From: Candidatus Omnitrophota bacterium
GTDB taxonomy: Bacteria > Omnitrophota > Gorgyraeia > Duberdicusellales > 4484-171
Reading direction: 5' to 3'
Length of the DNA stretch: 28,263 nt
Assembly: GCA_023227945.1 (NCBI GenBank)
Contig: JALOCC010000023.1
Location: 1-28,263 of the forward strand
Made by a program: the position numbers and the translations under genes
Part shown: in pieces, positions 1 through 7,181 of the stretch
Position numbering within the stretch: position 1 is the first letter of the stretch
Layout of the letters: each line of letters starts with the position of its first letter
The notes under the pieces: model-generated
What the model saw: only the letters and a program-made list of their open reading frames with translations
Told to the model about the DNA's origin: nothing
Database searches by the model: none

Positions 1-544
1 CGTCAAGTGCAAAAATTTTTTTTGCTTTTTCGAAAATTTGCCGGGTTTTTTCAAAATAAGAACGTAAATCTTGCGAATTTTTCAGCAATGGCCCCATAGT
101 CATTAAGCCCATTGGTTTTATGGTTTTTAACTTTAATACATCCTCCATAAAAGCATTGAAATCTTCCGGTAAAATTCCGGCTTTTTGATACTCAGCGGCG
201 CAATTTATCTCAATCAGTACCGGCATGATTTTCTGTACTTTTCTACACTCTTTATTTATTGTCGCCGCCAAATCCAGCGAATCAAGGCTTTCCATCATAT
301 CAAAAATTTTTACTGCGTCTTTAACTTTATTTCTTTGTAAATGCCCTATTAAGTGCCATTTAACTTTGCTGCCGATTACAGCATATTTCTCACCTGCTTC
401 TTTGACATAATTTTCGCCAATTATCGTAGCACCGGCAGAAATTACTTCCTGGATTTCTGCAATTGTTCTCGCTTTAGTAGCAACCACCAATTCTACATTT
501 GTTGTGATTTCGTTTCTAATTTTTATGAAATTTTCTTTAATCAT
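1..544 (-). CDS. yggS: YggS/PROSC-family PLP homeostasis protein (partial, C-terminus missing)
   Basis: Pyridoxal-phosphate-binding protein of the YggS/PROSC family, a cytosolic PLP carrier with an alanine-racemase-like barrel and no known catalysis. Translating the minus strand from 544 gives the family hallmarks in order: VVATKARTIAEI with the PLP lysine at residue 24, GENYVKEA, KWHLIGHLQRNKVK, a short ESLDSLDLA stretch, EINCAAEYQKAGI and GLMTMGP. About 181 codons are visible and the frame is still open at base 1; the family is usually about 220-230 residues, so only the C-terminus is lost. The start codon overlaps the stop of the radical SAM gene upstream (ATGA), which suggests translational coupling. 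Identification is strong. Confidence 0.93.
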   Translation of the reverse strand, partial: MIKENFIKIRNEITTNVELVVATKARTIAEIQEVISAGATIIGENYVKEAGEKYAVIGSKVKWHLIGHLQRNKVKDAVKIFDMMESLDSLDLAATINKECRKVQKIMPVLIEINCAAEYQKAGILPEDFNAFMEDVLKLKTIKPMGLMTMGPLLKNSQDLRSYFEKTRQIFEKAKKIFALD

Positions 545-1473
545 ACGGCTTTATCGCAAATAAAATACACCTTACGGTTATACATTTTTTTGATTATAAG
601 CCCCAAATTCAGCATCTTTTCAATCTGCTTAGCCAAAACATTTTTTTCCAAGCCTACGGATTTTTCTAAATCCCTCATTGTTGCCGGCCTTATGTTTAAA
701 TATTTTGCAATATCTTCCTGCGCACTTTCCGAAAATTTCTTTTGCGCAGTTTTGTAAAAAGAAGACACAATCTCACATTTTTTGCCGATTATTTTTTTTA
801 TCGCTTTAACTCTTTTATAGTCAGGTAGAGCTATATTAACTCCTGCCGGCCTTATCGGTAAATTGAGTTGAACTTTATCCGGTTTAATTTTAGCGACAAG
901 CTTTTTAAACCTCGCGGCCTCTGCCAATGAATCGTTGATGCCGCCCAAAAGCATTATTTCAAGCCAGATTTTTCCTTTAAATTCTTTTCTTAAATTAATC
1001 AAACCATCGACCACCTTTTTAAGTGTTATTTGTTTATGCGGCTTATCAATGCGTGAAAAACTTTTATTTGTTGCAGCATCAAGGGAAGGTATTATTAAAT
1101 CTGCCCCACTCAATTCATTTCTAACTTCTTTTTTATACAAAAGGGAAGAATTAGTTATGACGCAAACGCGGTATTCGTTGTTCGTCGTTTCCTTGATAGT
1201 ATCTATTATCTTATCAAGCCTTTTATGCAATGTCGGCTCTCCTGAGCCGGATATTGATATATAATCAATTTTTGGGTTATTGTTTATTATTTTTGTAAGT
1301 TCTTTTTTAAATTCAATCAGGTCAACGTAAAAAAACCTTTTTACGGTCTTTTTAGTAGTTTTCCTCAATTGGCAGTATATACAATCAAGCGTACAGAACT
1401 TTTTCGGCGTCAAATTAACGCCCAGGGAAAAACCTAACCGTCTGGATGGAACAGGGCCGTAAAAATAACTCAT
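541..1473 (-). CDS. Radical SAM protein, COG0731/TYW1-like family
   Basis: Radical SAM enzyme of unknown substrate. From the chosen start the protein has 310 residues. It opens with YGPVPSRRLGFSLGVNLTP and carries the 4Fe-4S/SAM cysteine motif CTLDCIYC (Cys27, Cys31, Cys34), the SAM-contacting SGSGEPTLH stretch, and ITNSSLL and MLLGGIND further along the barrel. The last 60 or so residues look like a winged helix (TMRDLEKSVGLEKNVLAKQI). The frame is open upstream to 1602, but those 43 codons run through a palindromic repeat spacer (RYLPAGRRG is repeat translation), so Met at 1473 is preferred although no clear ribosome site precedes it. Its stop overlaps the yggS start. The substrate cannot be told from sequence. 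Confidence 0.88.
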   Translation of the reverse strand: MSYFYGPVPSRRLGFSLGVNLTPKKFCTLDCIYCQLRKTTKKTVKRFFYVDLIEFKKELTKIINNNPKIDYISISGSGEPTLHKRLDKIIDTIKETTNNEYRVCVITNSSLLYKKEVRNELSGADLIIPSLDAATNKSFSRIDKPHKQITLKKVVDGLINLRKEFKGKIWLEIMLLGGINDSLAEAARFKKLVAKIKPDKVQLNLPIRPAGVNIALPDYKRVKAIKKIIGKKCEIVSSFYKTAQKKFSESAQEDIAKYLNIRPATMRDLEKSVGLEKNVLAKQIEKMLNLGLIIKKMYNRKVYFICDKAV

Positions 1474-1640
1474 ATTTTTTACGCTAATTATCGCGAATCC
1501 CCGCCTACCAGCGGGCAGGTAACGCAAATGGCCGCGAATAACCTTATTCGCCTTGTTTTCCATTCGCGTGTATTCGCGTTTATACCTTAATAAAACTATC
1601 AAGATTTAAATTCGCGAATATTCGCGTTAGTGATATTATA
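1474..1640. repeat. Palindromic spacer of TTCGCG phrases plus a GC-rich REP-like palindrome
   Basis: The spacer upstream of the radical SAM gene has a GC-rich inverted repeat at about 1499-1524 (CCCCGCCT, loop, GCGGGCAGG). It also has at least six copies of ATTCGCG or CGCGAAT in both orientations, ending in the perfect palindrome CGCGAATATTCGCG at 1613-1626. No gene is supported between 1474 and 1783. The same GC-rich palindrome type recurs elsewhere in the window. Confidence 0.7.
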
Positions 1641-1739
1641 GACAAAATGCTGAACCCGACAAGGATTTTATCGTTTCGTTGAATAGATTGATTTTTCAGT
1701 AAAAAGTGCTATCTTTATCTTAATAGATTGTCCTATCGC

Positions 1740-1775
1740 GTTGGGTGAATCCAGTTGCTGATTTTTATATTAGCT
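1740..1775 (+). other. Possible left boundary of the cassette cluster (degenerate recombination half-site)
   Basis: GTTGGGT at 1740-1746 fits the GTTRRRY core of integron recombination sites. At 1757-1775 lies a 19-base sequence differing at three positions from the right half of the good attC-like site at 2241-2259. It directly precedes the first plus-strand gene. No matching left arm was found, so it may be a decayed site. Confidence 0.3.
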
Positions 1776-1783
1776 ATAAATAT

Positions 1784-2203
1784 ATGAAAACCAAAATTTA
1801 TCTATTTTCTTTATTCATCTTCATATCTCCGCTTGTTTCTCTTGCTGGGGGAACGGTCGATTTTAAGGAAGTGGAATTGGTAATCAATCAAAGACCAAAA
1901 ATTGCAGATTTTCTTTATCCAACATTGGATTTTTATCACACTGCAATTGCCGAAGTACACGTTGGCCACGGCTCGGCTATGCCTGAGGAATATGTTGGTA
2001 AACGCTTTGGGCCCTATAAATTGTATGCAAAACCTAAAGGTTCCCAGGGGCCATTCATATTTCAGGTCATAATCAATACCAGATACGCAACAGAAGAAGA
2101 TCAGATAAAAATGGATGAAAAAGTGATTCAAAAACCTATGGATAAGTTTCTTTCGGTCGAAATCACTGAATTAGAAAAACCTTTTGCACCATATGACAAA
2201 TAA
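1784..2203 (+). CDS. Small exported protein of unknown function (cassette gene 1)
   Basis: I do not recognise this protein. From Met at 1784 it has 139 residues with a clear signal peptide (basic MKTK, hydrophobic IYLFSLFIFISPLVSLA, cleavage probably before GGTVDF). The mature part is about 115 residues with a conserved-looking centre (AEVHVGHGSAMPEEYVGKRF, YKLYAKPKGSQGPF) and no cysteine. The frame is open back to 1745, but the signal peptide favours 1784. There is no clear Shine-Dalgarno. The stop lies four bases before the attC-like site, the usual layout of an integron cassette. It is on the strand opposite to all surrounding housekeeping genes. Confidence 0.7.
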   Translation: MKTKIYLFSLFIFISPLVSLAGGTVDFKEVELVINQRPKIADFLYPTLDFYHTAIAEVHVGHGSAMPEEYVGKRFGPYKLYAKPKGSQGPFIFQVIINTRYATEEDQIKMDEKVIQKPMDKFLSVEITELEKPFAPYDK

Positions 2204-2206
2204 TAT

Positions 2207-2259
2207 TTCTAACAATTCATTCCAGCCGGCGGGATTAGCGGCTGATTTTTGTGTTAGAT
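2207..2259 (+). other. Integron attC-like recombination site
   Basis: The site is an imperfect palindrome in attC order: outer box TTCTAAC (2207-2213), inner arm CAGCCG (2223-2228), 10-base loop, inner arm CGGCTG (2239-2244), outer box GTTAGAT (2253-2259, fitting GTTRRRY). The run TCTAACAATTCATTC followed by AGCCG closely resembles, from memory, the left half of the attC of aadA-type cassettes. It sits just after a stop codon and in the correct orientation. The alternative is an intrinsic terminator (CAGCCG/CGGCTG then ATTTTT), but that would not explain the outer boxes. Confidence 0.65.
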
Positions 2260-2287
2260 TAAAAAATTAAAGAAAGACAGGTAGAAA

Positions 2288-2614
2288 ATGGCGCAATGTT
2301 ATAATTGTAATAAGAATATAAGCCAATTGGCCTTCTGGAAAGGTTATTTCAAATACTTCAAGATAAATTGGTACCGTAGAATAGGAGCAATGTTTGACTG
2401 TCCCTATTGTAGTGTCCAATGTCGCTTAAGTTACCCTTCGGTCTGCATACACGCTACCACCATTATAATTATTGCTTTAATAATGTCAAAATTTATAGGC
2501 AAGTTGAATAAAAATATCGCTCCTACTTTAGTGATATCTTTTATTATACTTATCTGGATTTGGCATTTCATATGGTGGAATTTTTTTGCAAAGACAAGAG
2601 AACCAAATTATTGA
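2288..2614 (+). CDS. Zinc-ribbon membrane protein of unknown function (cassette gene 2)
   Basis: An unrecognised protein of 108 residues. The N-terminal half has two CxxC pairs (CYNC at residues 4-7, CPYC at 38-41) that could bind one zinc, with a later lone Cys45. The C-terminal half holds two hydrophobic segments (VCIHATTIIIIALIMSKF and TLVISFIILIWIWHFIWW), so it is probably an inner-membrane protein with a cytosolic zinc ribbon. A weak AGGT ribosome site lies five bases before the ATG. The gene starts 28 bases after the attC-like site and is followed by a near-identical right half-site, consistent with a cassette. Its role is unknown. Confidence 0.7.
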   Translation: MAQCYNCNKNISQLAFWKGYFKYFKINWYRRIGAMFDCPYCSVQCRLSYPSVCIHATTIIIIALIMSKFIGKLNKNIAPTLVISFIILIWIWHFIWWNFFAKTREPNY

Positions 2615-2629
2615 TGCCTTAAAAAGAAA

Positions 2630-2648
2630 GTTGATTTTTGTGTTAGAT
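2630..2648 (+). repeat. Second copy of the attC-like right half-site
   Basis: These 19 bases differ at one position from 2241-2259 and end in the same GTTAGAT core. No left box (NTCTAAC) is visible between this point and the preceding stop, so the site is either truncated or too degenerate to see. Its position at a gene boundary supports a cassette series. Confidence 0.5.
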
Positions 2649-2668
2649 ATATAAAATAAAAATTAATT

Positions 2669-3307
2669 ATGATTTATGGCGTAGTCTTAACATTGTTAAT
2701 ATTATCTTTGGTGGCAGCCATTGCCTTATCGGCCATCGAAGGCACCAAGAAGGTAAAAGAAGTTTTTAATAGCCTGGCAAAGCAACATAAAGGTGCGGTT
2801 AAAAAATATTCATCCGATATAAGTATTCCGGGTAAAGTAAGGAAATCTCTCTTTATGGCGATCTTTCCCTACAAAGAAACTAATATTTATTGTTATCAAG
2901 ACATTGTCGGTGGCGGAAAATATGGACAAACGTGGACAAGCGCATCCTTTTATTTAAAAAATTCTACAAGAATTTATTTGAAGATACTAAAAAATAATCC
3001 GGTTTTAAGTATTTCTTTAATGAGAAATAAAACTATTCAAAAAAGTGGTAATGCTCCATTTGATAAAGAATTCATAATTGAATGCAACGATAAGAAGTTT
3101 ATGGCAGAATTACTTACTCATGATATCAAAAATGAACTTCTTGTAAATAAAAATATTGTTTCTCTTGGGCCAGCGATTGAAATTAAAGACAATTACTTTA
3201 AGGCTTTCTACACTGAAAAAGGCTTTGTAACCTTAGACAAATACAACAAGCTCATTGACCTTGCTCTGAGATTCTATGATAGATTAAAAGAATTAGAATA
3301 TTTGTAA
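2669..3307 (+). CDS. Membrane-anchored protein of unknown function (cassette gene 3)
   Basis: A 212-residue protein I cannot assign. A single N-terminal transmembrane helix (YGVVLTLLILSLVAAIALSA) is followed by a lysine-rich soluble domain with alternating beta strands (TSASFYLKNSTRIYLKIL, PVLSISLMRN) and a C-terminal helix (LIDLALRFYDRLKELEYL). There is no recognisable catalytic motif. It begins 20 bases after the second half-site core, and no Shine-Dalgarno is visible, so the start could be off. It is on the plus strand like its cassette neighbours. A GCCTAAC box occurs 12 bases after the stop. Confidence 0.65.
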   Translation: MIYGVVLTLLILSLVAAIALSAIEGTKKVKEVFNSLAKQHKGAVKKYSSDISIPGKVRKSLFMAIFPYKETNIYCYQDIVGGGKYGQTWTSASFYLKNSTRIYLKILKNNPVLSISLMRNKTIQKSGNAPFDKEFIIECNDKKFMAELLTHDIKNELLVNKNIVSLGPAIEIKDNYFKAFYTEKGFVTLDKYNKLIDLALRFYDRLKELEYL

Positions 3308-3318
3308 TAATAAATATT

Positions 3319-3341
3319 GCCTAACAAATTAACTAACCGGA
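3319..3341 (+). other. Possible attC left half (GCCTAAC box)
   Basis: GCCTAACA followed by AACCGG twelve bases later has the form of an attC left arm and begins 12 bases after the stop of cassette gene 3. The expected partner (CCGGTT then GTTAGGC) is not found in the next 130 bases, so this may be a broken site or chance. Confidence 0.25.
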
Positions 3342-3417
3342 ACAAACTCGCCATTTCTTGATTCTGTTGATGAATTCAGCCGTTATTTCCATAGTAAATG
3401 CAGGAAAAGGAGGAATA

Positions 3418-3792
3418 ATGAAAAAAAGAAATCTGATTTCATTGATTATTTTACTTATAATTGGGCTGATTTTTTTCTTTGTCAATAATAAAACAGATAG
3501 AATTCAAAACCAAAAATTCATATCTGTTGATATCATTCAATTTCAATCAAATGCATACTATCAACAAGAATTTCCCAATGTTATACTTAAAACTATTCCT
3601 GATCCTGACCATGGCGTTATTTTAGAAGTTTCTGGAAAAGTAGCAAATGGTGAAACCCTCTTGAAGCTTAAAGAATATTTTAAAAACCGGGCATATAACG
3701 ATATAGAAGAACATAAAAAACATGTTAAGAATCTTCCTATGTTTAAATCAGTGCCAATGCGTCTAGTCGATTATAAAGTCAAAGTTGAGTGA
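3418..3792 (+). CDS. Small membrane-anchored or exported protein of unknown function (cassette gene 4)
   Basis: An unrecognised protein of 124 residues from Met at 3418. GGAGG lies four bases upstream, so this start is preferred over upstream Met codons at 3358 and 3370. An N-terminal hydrophobic segment after MKKRN (LISLIILLIIGLIFFFV) is an uncleaved anchor or signal. The soluble part has strands such as GVILEVSGKVANGETLLKLKE, which could be a small alpha/beta domain. It is the last plus-strand gene; a GCCC-TTC-GGGC hairpin about 30 bases after the stop could be a degenerate cassette end. Confidence 0.65.
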   Translation: MKKRNLISLIILLIIGLIFFFVNNKTDRIQNQKFISVDIIQFQSNAYYQQEFPNVILKTIPDPDHGVILEVSGKVANGETLLKLKEYFKNRAYNDIEEHKKHVKNLPMFKSVPMRLVDYKVKVE

Positions 3793-3913
3793 TAACAAAT
3801 TGAAAAAATCCAATAAGGTGCCCTTCGGGCTCAACTTTGTATTACTTCAAAAATAATCCAATAGCGATAGTAATTATAATTGCCGGAAGAAACAAAAAAC
3901 CGAGTGGATGGCG

Positions 3914-4957
3914 TTATTTAAATTTTGTTTTAAGCTCTTTCAGGGCGGGTTTAAGATTATCTAAGTTGCGGCGGTTAGTAATCAGGGTATATTTTTCGGT
4001 ATCGATAAAAAAAACATCCTCAAGGCCTACGACAAGGACATTTTTCTTTAAATTGTTTAGATATATAAGGTTATTACTTCCATTATGGATAAAAACCCTT
4101 CCTCTTTTTACATTGCCGGATTTATCCTTCGGCAATGACTCATATATTGCATGCCAAGTGCCGAAATCTTTCCAGAAAAAACTTGCCTTAACCAGCCTTG
4201 CGCTGGTAGTTTTTTCCATAATTGCCTTATCGAAAGGAGAATCTTCTATTTTTCCATATAGGCTACGCAAGGCGTTTTCGTAAGCATCTTTTTTAAAAAT
4301 ATCCATAAAATCATCGTAGTATGGATAATACTTTTTATATTCTTTATCAAGCGTGGAAAGGCAGGATATAAATATCCCGCTATTATAGAAAGAATTGCCT
4401 TTGCGTATGAGCTCTTCTGCTGCAGGGCGGGTTGGTTTTTCAACAAATTTTTTTATCGAAAAAACATCTTTTTCTATTTCCTCTTCTATCTGGATATATC
4501 CGAAATTAGGGGTAGGCGTATCAGGCTGTATTCCCAAAGTAGAAATCCATCCCTCTTTGGCAACATTGATGGTTTTTTTAAGCGCGTCATAAAATTCCTT
4601 TTTTTCTTTGATAAGATGGTCAACCGGAGAAATAATAAGGACTTTGTCTGGAGGAAATCTTTGCTTAAGATGATTAAGCGAAAACAATATCGCAGCAGCT
4701 GTATTTTTGCTTTCCGGCTCAAAAAAGATATTTTCTTTTTTTATCGATTTAAGCTTCAACAAAGCATCTTTTTCTTTTTCGTTTGCGATAAGAAAAATAT
4801 TGTTGGAAGTGGTTATTTTGAGGAAACGCTTTATGGTAAGCTCTAAAGGGGAAAAACCAAAGATATCCAGAAAATTTTTGCTTTTACACTCGCAAAGCGG
4901 CCAAAGCCGTAAAGAACGGCCTCCGCAAAGTATCAAGATTATCGGTTTATCCTGCAT
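3914..4957 (-). CDS. manC: Mannose-1-phosphate guanylyltransferase
   Basis: Makes GDP-mannose from mannose-1-phosphate and GTP for surface polysaccharide. The 347 residues match the single-domain nucleotidyltransferase form. Visible motifs are the N-terminal nucleotide-binding loop ILILCGGRSLRLWPL, KNFLDIFG, FFEPESKNTAAAI, the metal/sugar stretch ISPVDHLI, TPNFGYI, KKFVEKPT, YNSGIFI, PFDKAIMEKT and FWKDFGTWHAIYE. The loop is unusual: the family normally has GGxGTRLWP, here GGRSLRLWP. The long C-terminal isomerase domain of bifunctional enzymes is absent. It starts about 15 bases after the stop of the propeller gene and is probably co-transcribed with it. There is no strong ribosome site. Confidence 0.9.
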   Translation of the reverse strand: MQDKPIILILCGGRSLRLWPLCECKSKNFLDIFGFSPLELTIKRFLKITTSNNIFLIANEKEKDALLKLKSIKKENIFFEPESKNTAAAILFSLNHLKQRFPPDKVLIISPVDHLIKEKKEFYDALKKTINVAKEGWISTLGIQPDTPTPNFGYIQIEEEIEKDVFSIKKFVEKPTRPAAEELIRKGNSFYNSGIFISCLSTLDKEYKKYYPYYDDFMDIFKKDAYENALRSLYGKIEDSPFDKAIMEKTTSARLVKASFFWKDFGTWHAIYESLPKDKSGNVKRGRVFIHNGSNNLIYLNNLKKNVLVVGLEDVFFIDTEKYTLITNRRNLDNLKPALKELKTKFK

Positions 4958-4971
4958 TTATGCCTTATCTA

Positions 4972-6456
4972 TCAATTTGCCAATTCGACAAGCCTTTTAG
5001 AAAAATATCCTCCAGTATACCCATCTATGATAGCAGTTAATTCTCCTAACCTCAAGTCTTTTTGACAAAGCTCTTCTTCGCTGAGATTGTTGCAAATAAC
5101 TTCTTTTTTAAGCCTCAATCTTTCAAAGTATACCCTATTTATCTCATCAAGTATATCCAAACGTAATTGCGTATTAAGCCTGCTTCTTGTATCTATATCG
5201 TCCTCGTAACTATTCCAGACAAGATCCCCCACATCCCAGGAAAAAGATATACCCCAATCGCGCGGGCCCACCTGAACACGGTCATACGTAGCGCCTAAAG
5301 CGGTAGTTATAGTTTTATCGTAATCCAGTTTTATGGTTGGAAATAGAGCTCTCACTTTCAAAGCGTTCCTCCATCTTCTTATTTTACTGGGATCTGTCTC
5401 GTTGTAACGTAATGCTGCCTGCTGGACTTCATGTATCGAAGGCTCCTTAGCGAGAATTTCCTGCAAATTTTTTGTATTCGAAGGAGGGCTGAAGTATGCA
5501 CTCTTGAATAAACCCCTGGGGGTGGCTAGATAAATCTCTCCTTCACTTGAGAATACTGCCCAGAATATTTCATTGGAATAAAGCCCTTCGGAAATTTTTC
5601 TTGCACAATCTTTTTTTAGGTCTATCTTAAAAAAGCCTTTCGAAGAACCAAGATATAAAGAATTTTTTTCTAAACTTGTTTGGGCTACAGAATAAATAAT
5701 GATGTTGTTTATTCCATCCGCATAAAACTTATTCCAAGTGCTACCTTTATCTTTTGATAAGAATAATCCTTTATTAGTGCCGAGCCAAAGTTTATTTTTA
5801 TCGAAAATATCTATCTTTATAATATTTGGCACTATCCCGCTTTCTTCTTCCCCTGCTGTTTCTTTTTCCCTTATTACAAATAGCCTCTCAAGATTATTTT
5901 TATCTTTCAGCAGATACACTCCTTTATTGGTGGCCATATATAAACCATTATCTGCCGGTTCAAGATAATATACAGAAACCCCATCGGACAGACCTCCGAT
6001 TTTCTGCCATTTTAAAATACCTTCTGAAATAAAATATAACCCTGCAGTTGTCCCCATATATATTTCGCCTTTATATTTTGCTATACTTAAAACCGATTCT
6101 TCTTCCGGTGCCGAGAATATCATTTCTTGCCTATCGCCAATTCGATAAACGTGCCGAGATGCAGTCACATAACAGATATCGGGGACGTAAGAATCAAAAA
6201 CAATATCAGTTAATTCTTCATCTTTAAATACGTATATTTTTTCGAAATTTTTTCCGTGGTCTTTGCTTTTAAAAAGCGAGTTAGCGGAGCCGACGTAAAT
6301 GAGGTTTTCGTCAAGCGGCGAGATGGCGATTCTTTTTATATGCGCGTCATCTATTGTTTCAACGCTTACGAAAATTGCAAAGGCGCTTGAGACGGGTATT
6401 ATTAAAAAGCAGAATAGAAGTGCCTTTTTTCTGCAAATGCTTTTTAAGTTTCTCAT
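4972..6456 (-). CDS. Exported beta-propeller (BNR/Asp-box) protein with a TolC-like C-terminal segment
   Basis: A 494-residue exported protein. A signal peptide (KKALLFCFLIIPVSSAFA) is followed by about 300 residues of short repeated blades with Asp-box motifs (SKDHGKNF, SKDKGSTW) and repeating phrases such as YMGTTAGLYFIS, YMATNKGVYLL, WLGTNKGLFL and YLGSSKGFF. This resembles BNR or YCF48-type propellers. The last 130 residues change character: VRALFPTIKLDYDKT, then a strand (WGISFSWDVGDLVWN) and a long helix (DILDEINRVYFERLRLKKEV, RLGELTAIIDGYTGG), like an outer-membrane efflux (TolC-family) half-repeat. The role is probably at the cell surface or periplasm; the substrate is unknown. manC follows closely. 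Confidence 0.75.
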   Translation of the reverse strand: MRNLKSICRKKALLFCFLIIPVSSAFAIFVSVETIDDAHIKRIAISPLDENLIYVGSANSLFKSKDHGKNFEKIYVFKDEELTDIVFDSYVPDICYVTASRHVYRIGDRQEMIFSAPEEESVLSIAKYKGEIYMGTTAGLYFISEGILKWQKIGGLSDGVSVYYLEPADNGLYMATNKGVYLLKDKNNLERLFVIREKETAGEEESGIVPNIIKIDIFDKNKLWLGTNKGLFLSKDKGSTWNKFYADGINNIIIYSVAQTSLEKNSLYLGSSKGFFKIDLKKDCARKISEGLYSNEIFWAVFSSEGEIYLATPRGLFKSAYFSPPSNTKNLQEILAKEPSIHEVQQAALRYNETDPSKIRRWRNALKVRALFPTIKLDYDKTITTALGATYDRVQVGPRDWGISFSWDVGDLVWNSYEDDIDTRSRLNTQLRLDILDEINRVYFERLRLKKEVICNNLSEEELCQKDLRLGELTAIIDGYTGGYFSKRLVELAN

Positions 6457-6508
6457 ACTAAATTTATTATTTTAATCCGAAACTAAATCATTAAAAACAG
6501 TATAATTT

Positions 6509-6537
6509 TTTGTAACATAAATTTGATGATTTGTCAA
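6509..6537 (-). promoter_or_regulatory. Candidate sigma-70-type promoter for the propeller gene
   Basis: On the minus strand TTGACA (6537-6532) is followed after 17 bases by TACAAA (6514-6509), giving a short leader of about 45 bases to the start at 6456. A second TTTGACAA sits 20 bases further upstream (6558-6551), so the pair could also be a direct-repeat operator. Confidence 0.35.
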
Positions 6538-6565
6538 ATTATTTTTATTTTTGTCAAAATAACCC

Positions 6566-7090
6566 TTAAGCCTGATTTTCATGAAATCCTATTTTACGCT
6601 TTGGTTTTTCTTCAGCCAGCATAAGCTGACGGATAGCATCAAAAATAGCCTTTATCTCATTATCGTGTTTTTCAATTTTTCGCTCTAATTCGTTTAGCTT
6701 AACAGCAAGTTCTTTGTAGCCTGAAATGACTTCGCGAAGCTTTACAAACACACGCATAATTGCAATATTGACCTGTATTGCATGTTCGCTATTTAAAACA
6801 CTGGAAAGCATTAGAATACCGTGTTCGGTAAAAACGTTTGGCGTTACCGTGGAATGTTTCAAGGCGCTGAACCGGTCACAATTTGTGACCAGTTCATTTT
6901 TTTCTTCATCCGTTAACCGAAACATGAAATCTGGCGGGAATCTTTTTGTATTCCGCTTAACTGCCTGATTTAATACCTTTGTTGAAACCTTATACAATTC
7001 AGCCAAATCTCTATCAAGCATCACTTTACGGCCGCGGATTAAATAGATTTTCCTCTCAACTGCTTCTTCAATAATTAGCATCTTATGCAT
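6566..7090 (-). CDS. ORF6N-domain DNA-binding protein
   Basis: An ORF6N-domain protein, a family found in phage antirepressors and in chromosomal copies of unknown target. The domain fills residues 8-120: VERKIYLIRGRKVMLDRDLA, LYKVSTKVLNQAVKRN, KRFPPDFMFRLTDEE, VFTEHGILMLSSVL and AIQVNIAIMRVFVKLRE. A short coiled coil follows (KLNELERKIEKHDNEIKAIF), then a basic tail. The start is Met at 7090, or Met four codons later; a G-rich run precedes it. A perfect 11-base inverted repeat lies 14 bases upstream of the start and could be its own operator. No other phage genes surround it. Confidence 0.88.
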   Translation of the reverse strand: MHKMLIIEEAVERKIYLIRGRKVMLDRDLAELYKVSTKVLNQAVKRNTKRFPPDFMFRLTDEEKNELVTNCDRFSALKHSTVTPNVFTEHGILMLSSVLNSEHAIQVNIAIMRVFVKLREVISGYKELAVKLNELERKIEKHDNEIKAIFDAIRQLMLAEEKPKRKIGFHENQA

Positions 7091-7103
7091 AACCCCCCAT
7101 ATC

Positions 7104-7128
7104 TTAAAATCACAGATTGTGATTTTAA
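7104..7128. promoter_or_regulatory. Perfect inverted repeat upstream of the ORF6N gene (candidate operator)
   Basis: TTAAAATCACA and TGTGATTTTAA are perfect 11-base arms around GAT, 14 bases upstream of the ORF6N start. The AT-rich arms are unlike the GC-rich repeats elsewhere in the window. Autoregulation is inference. No poly-T tail follows on either strand, so a terminator is less likely. Confidence 0.4.
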
Positions 7129-7132
7129 AGAG

Positions 7133-7171
7133 CTTGCACCAGGCAGAATTCGCCTAGCGCAAGCATTAGGC
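7133..7171. repeat. Imperfect palindrome between spoVG and the ORF6N gene
   Basis: GCTTGC, AGGC, GAATTC, GCCT and GCAAGC are arranged symmetrically over about 33 bases (roughly 7133-7165), followed by TTAGGCG, which can also pair with CGCCTA. It follows the spoVG stop on the minus strand and may form the mRNA 3' end; there is no T-run. Confidence 0.4.
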
Positions 7172-7181
7172 GAGTATTGAA

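Noticed and set aside
225..757. Plus-strand open frames of 61 and 134 codons over yggS and the radical SAM gene
   Set aside because: They lie opposite two clear conserved genes, have no ribosome site and show no protein-like pattern.
3793..3852. TGATAACAAATTG ... CAACTTTGTATTAC around GCCC-TTC-GGGC as a further attC
   Set aside because: The right box lacks the required GTT core and the arms pair only with gaps; kept only as a possible cassette remnant.
3837..4283. 148-codon plus-strand frame adjoining the cassette cluster
   Set aside because: Most of it is antisense to the conserved end of manC; the free part is short.
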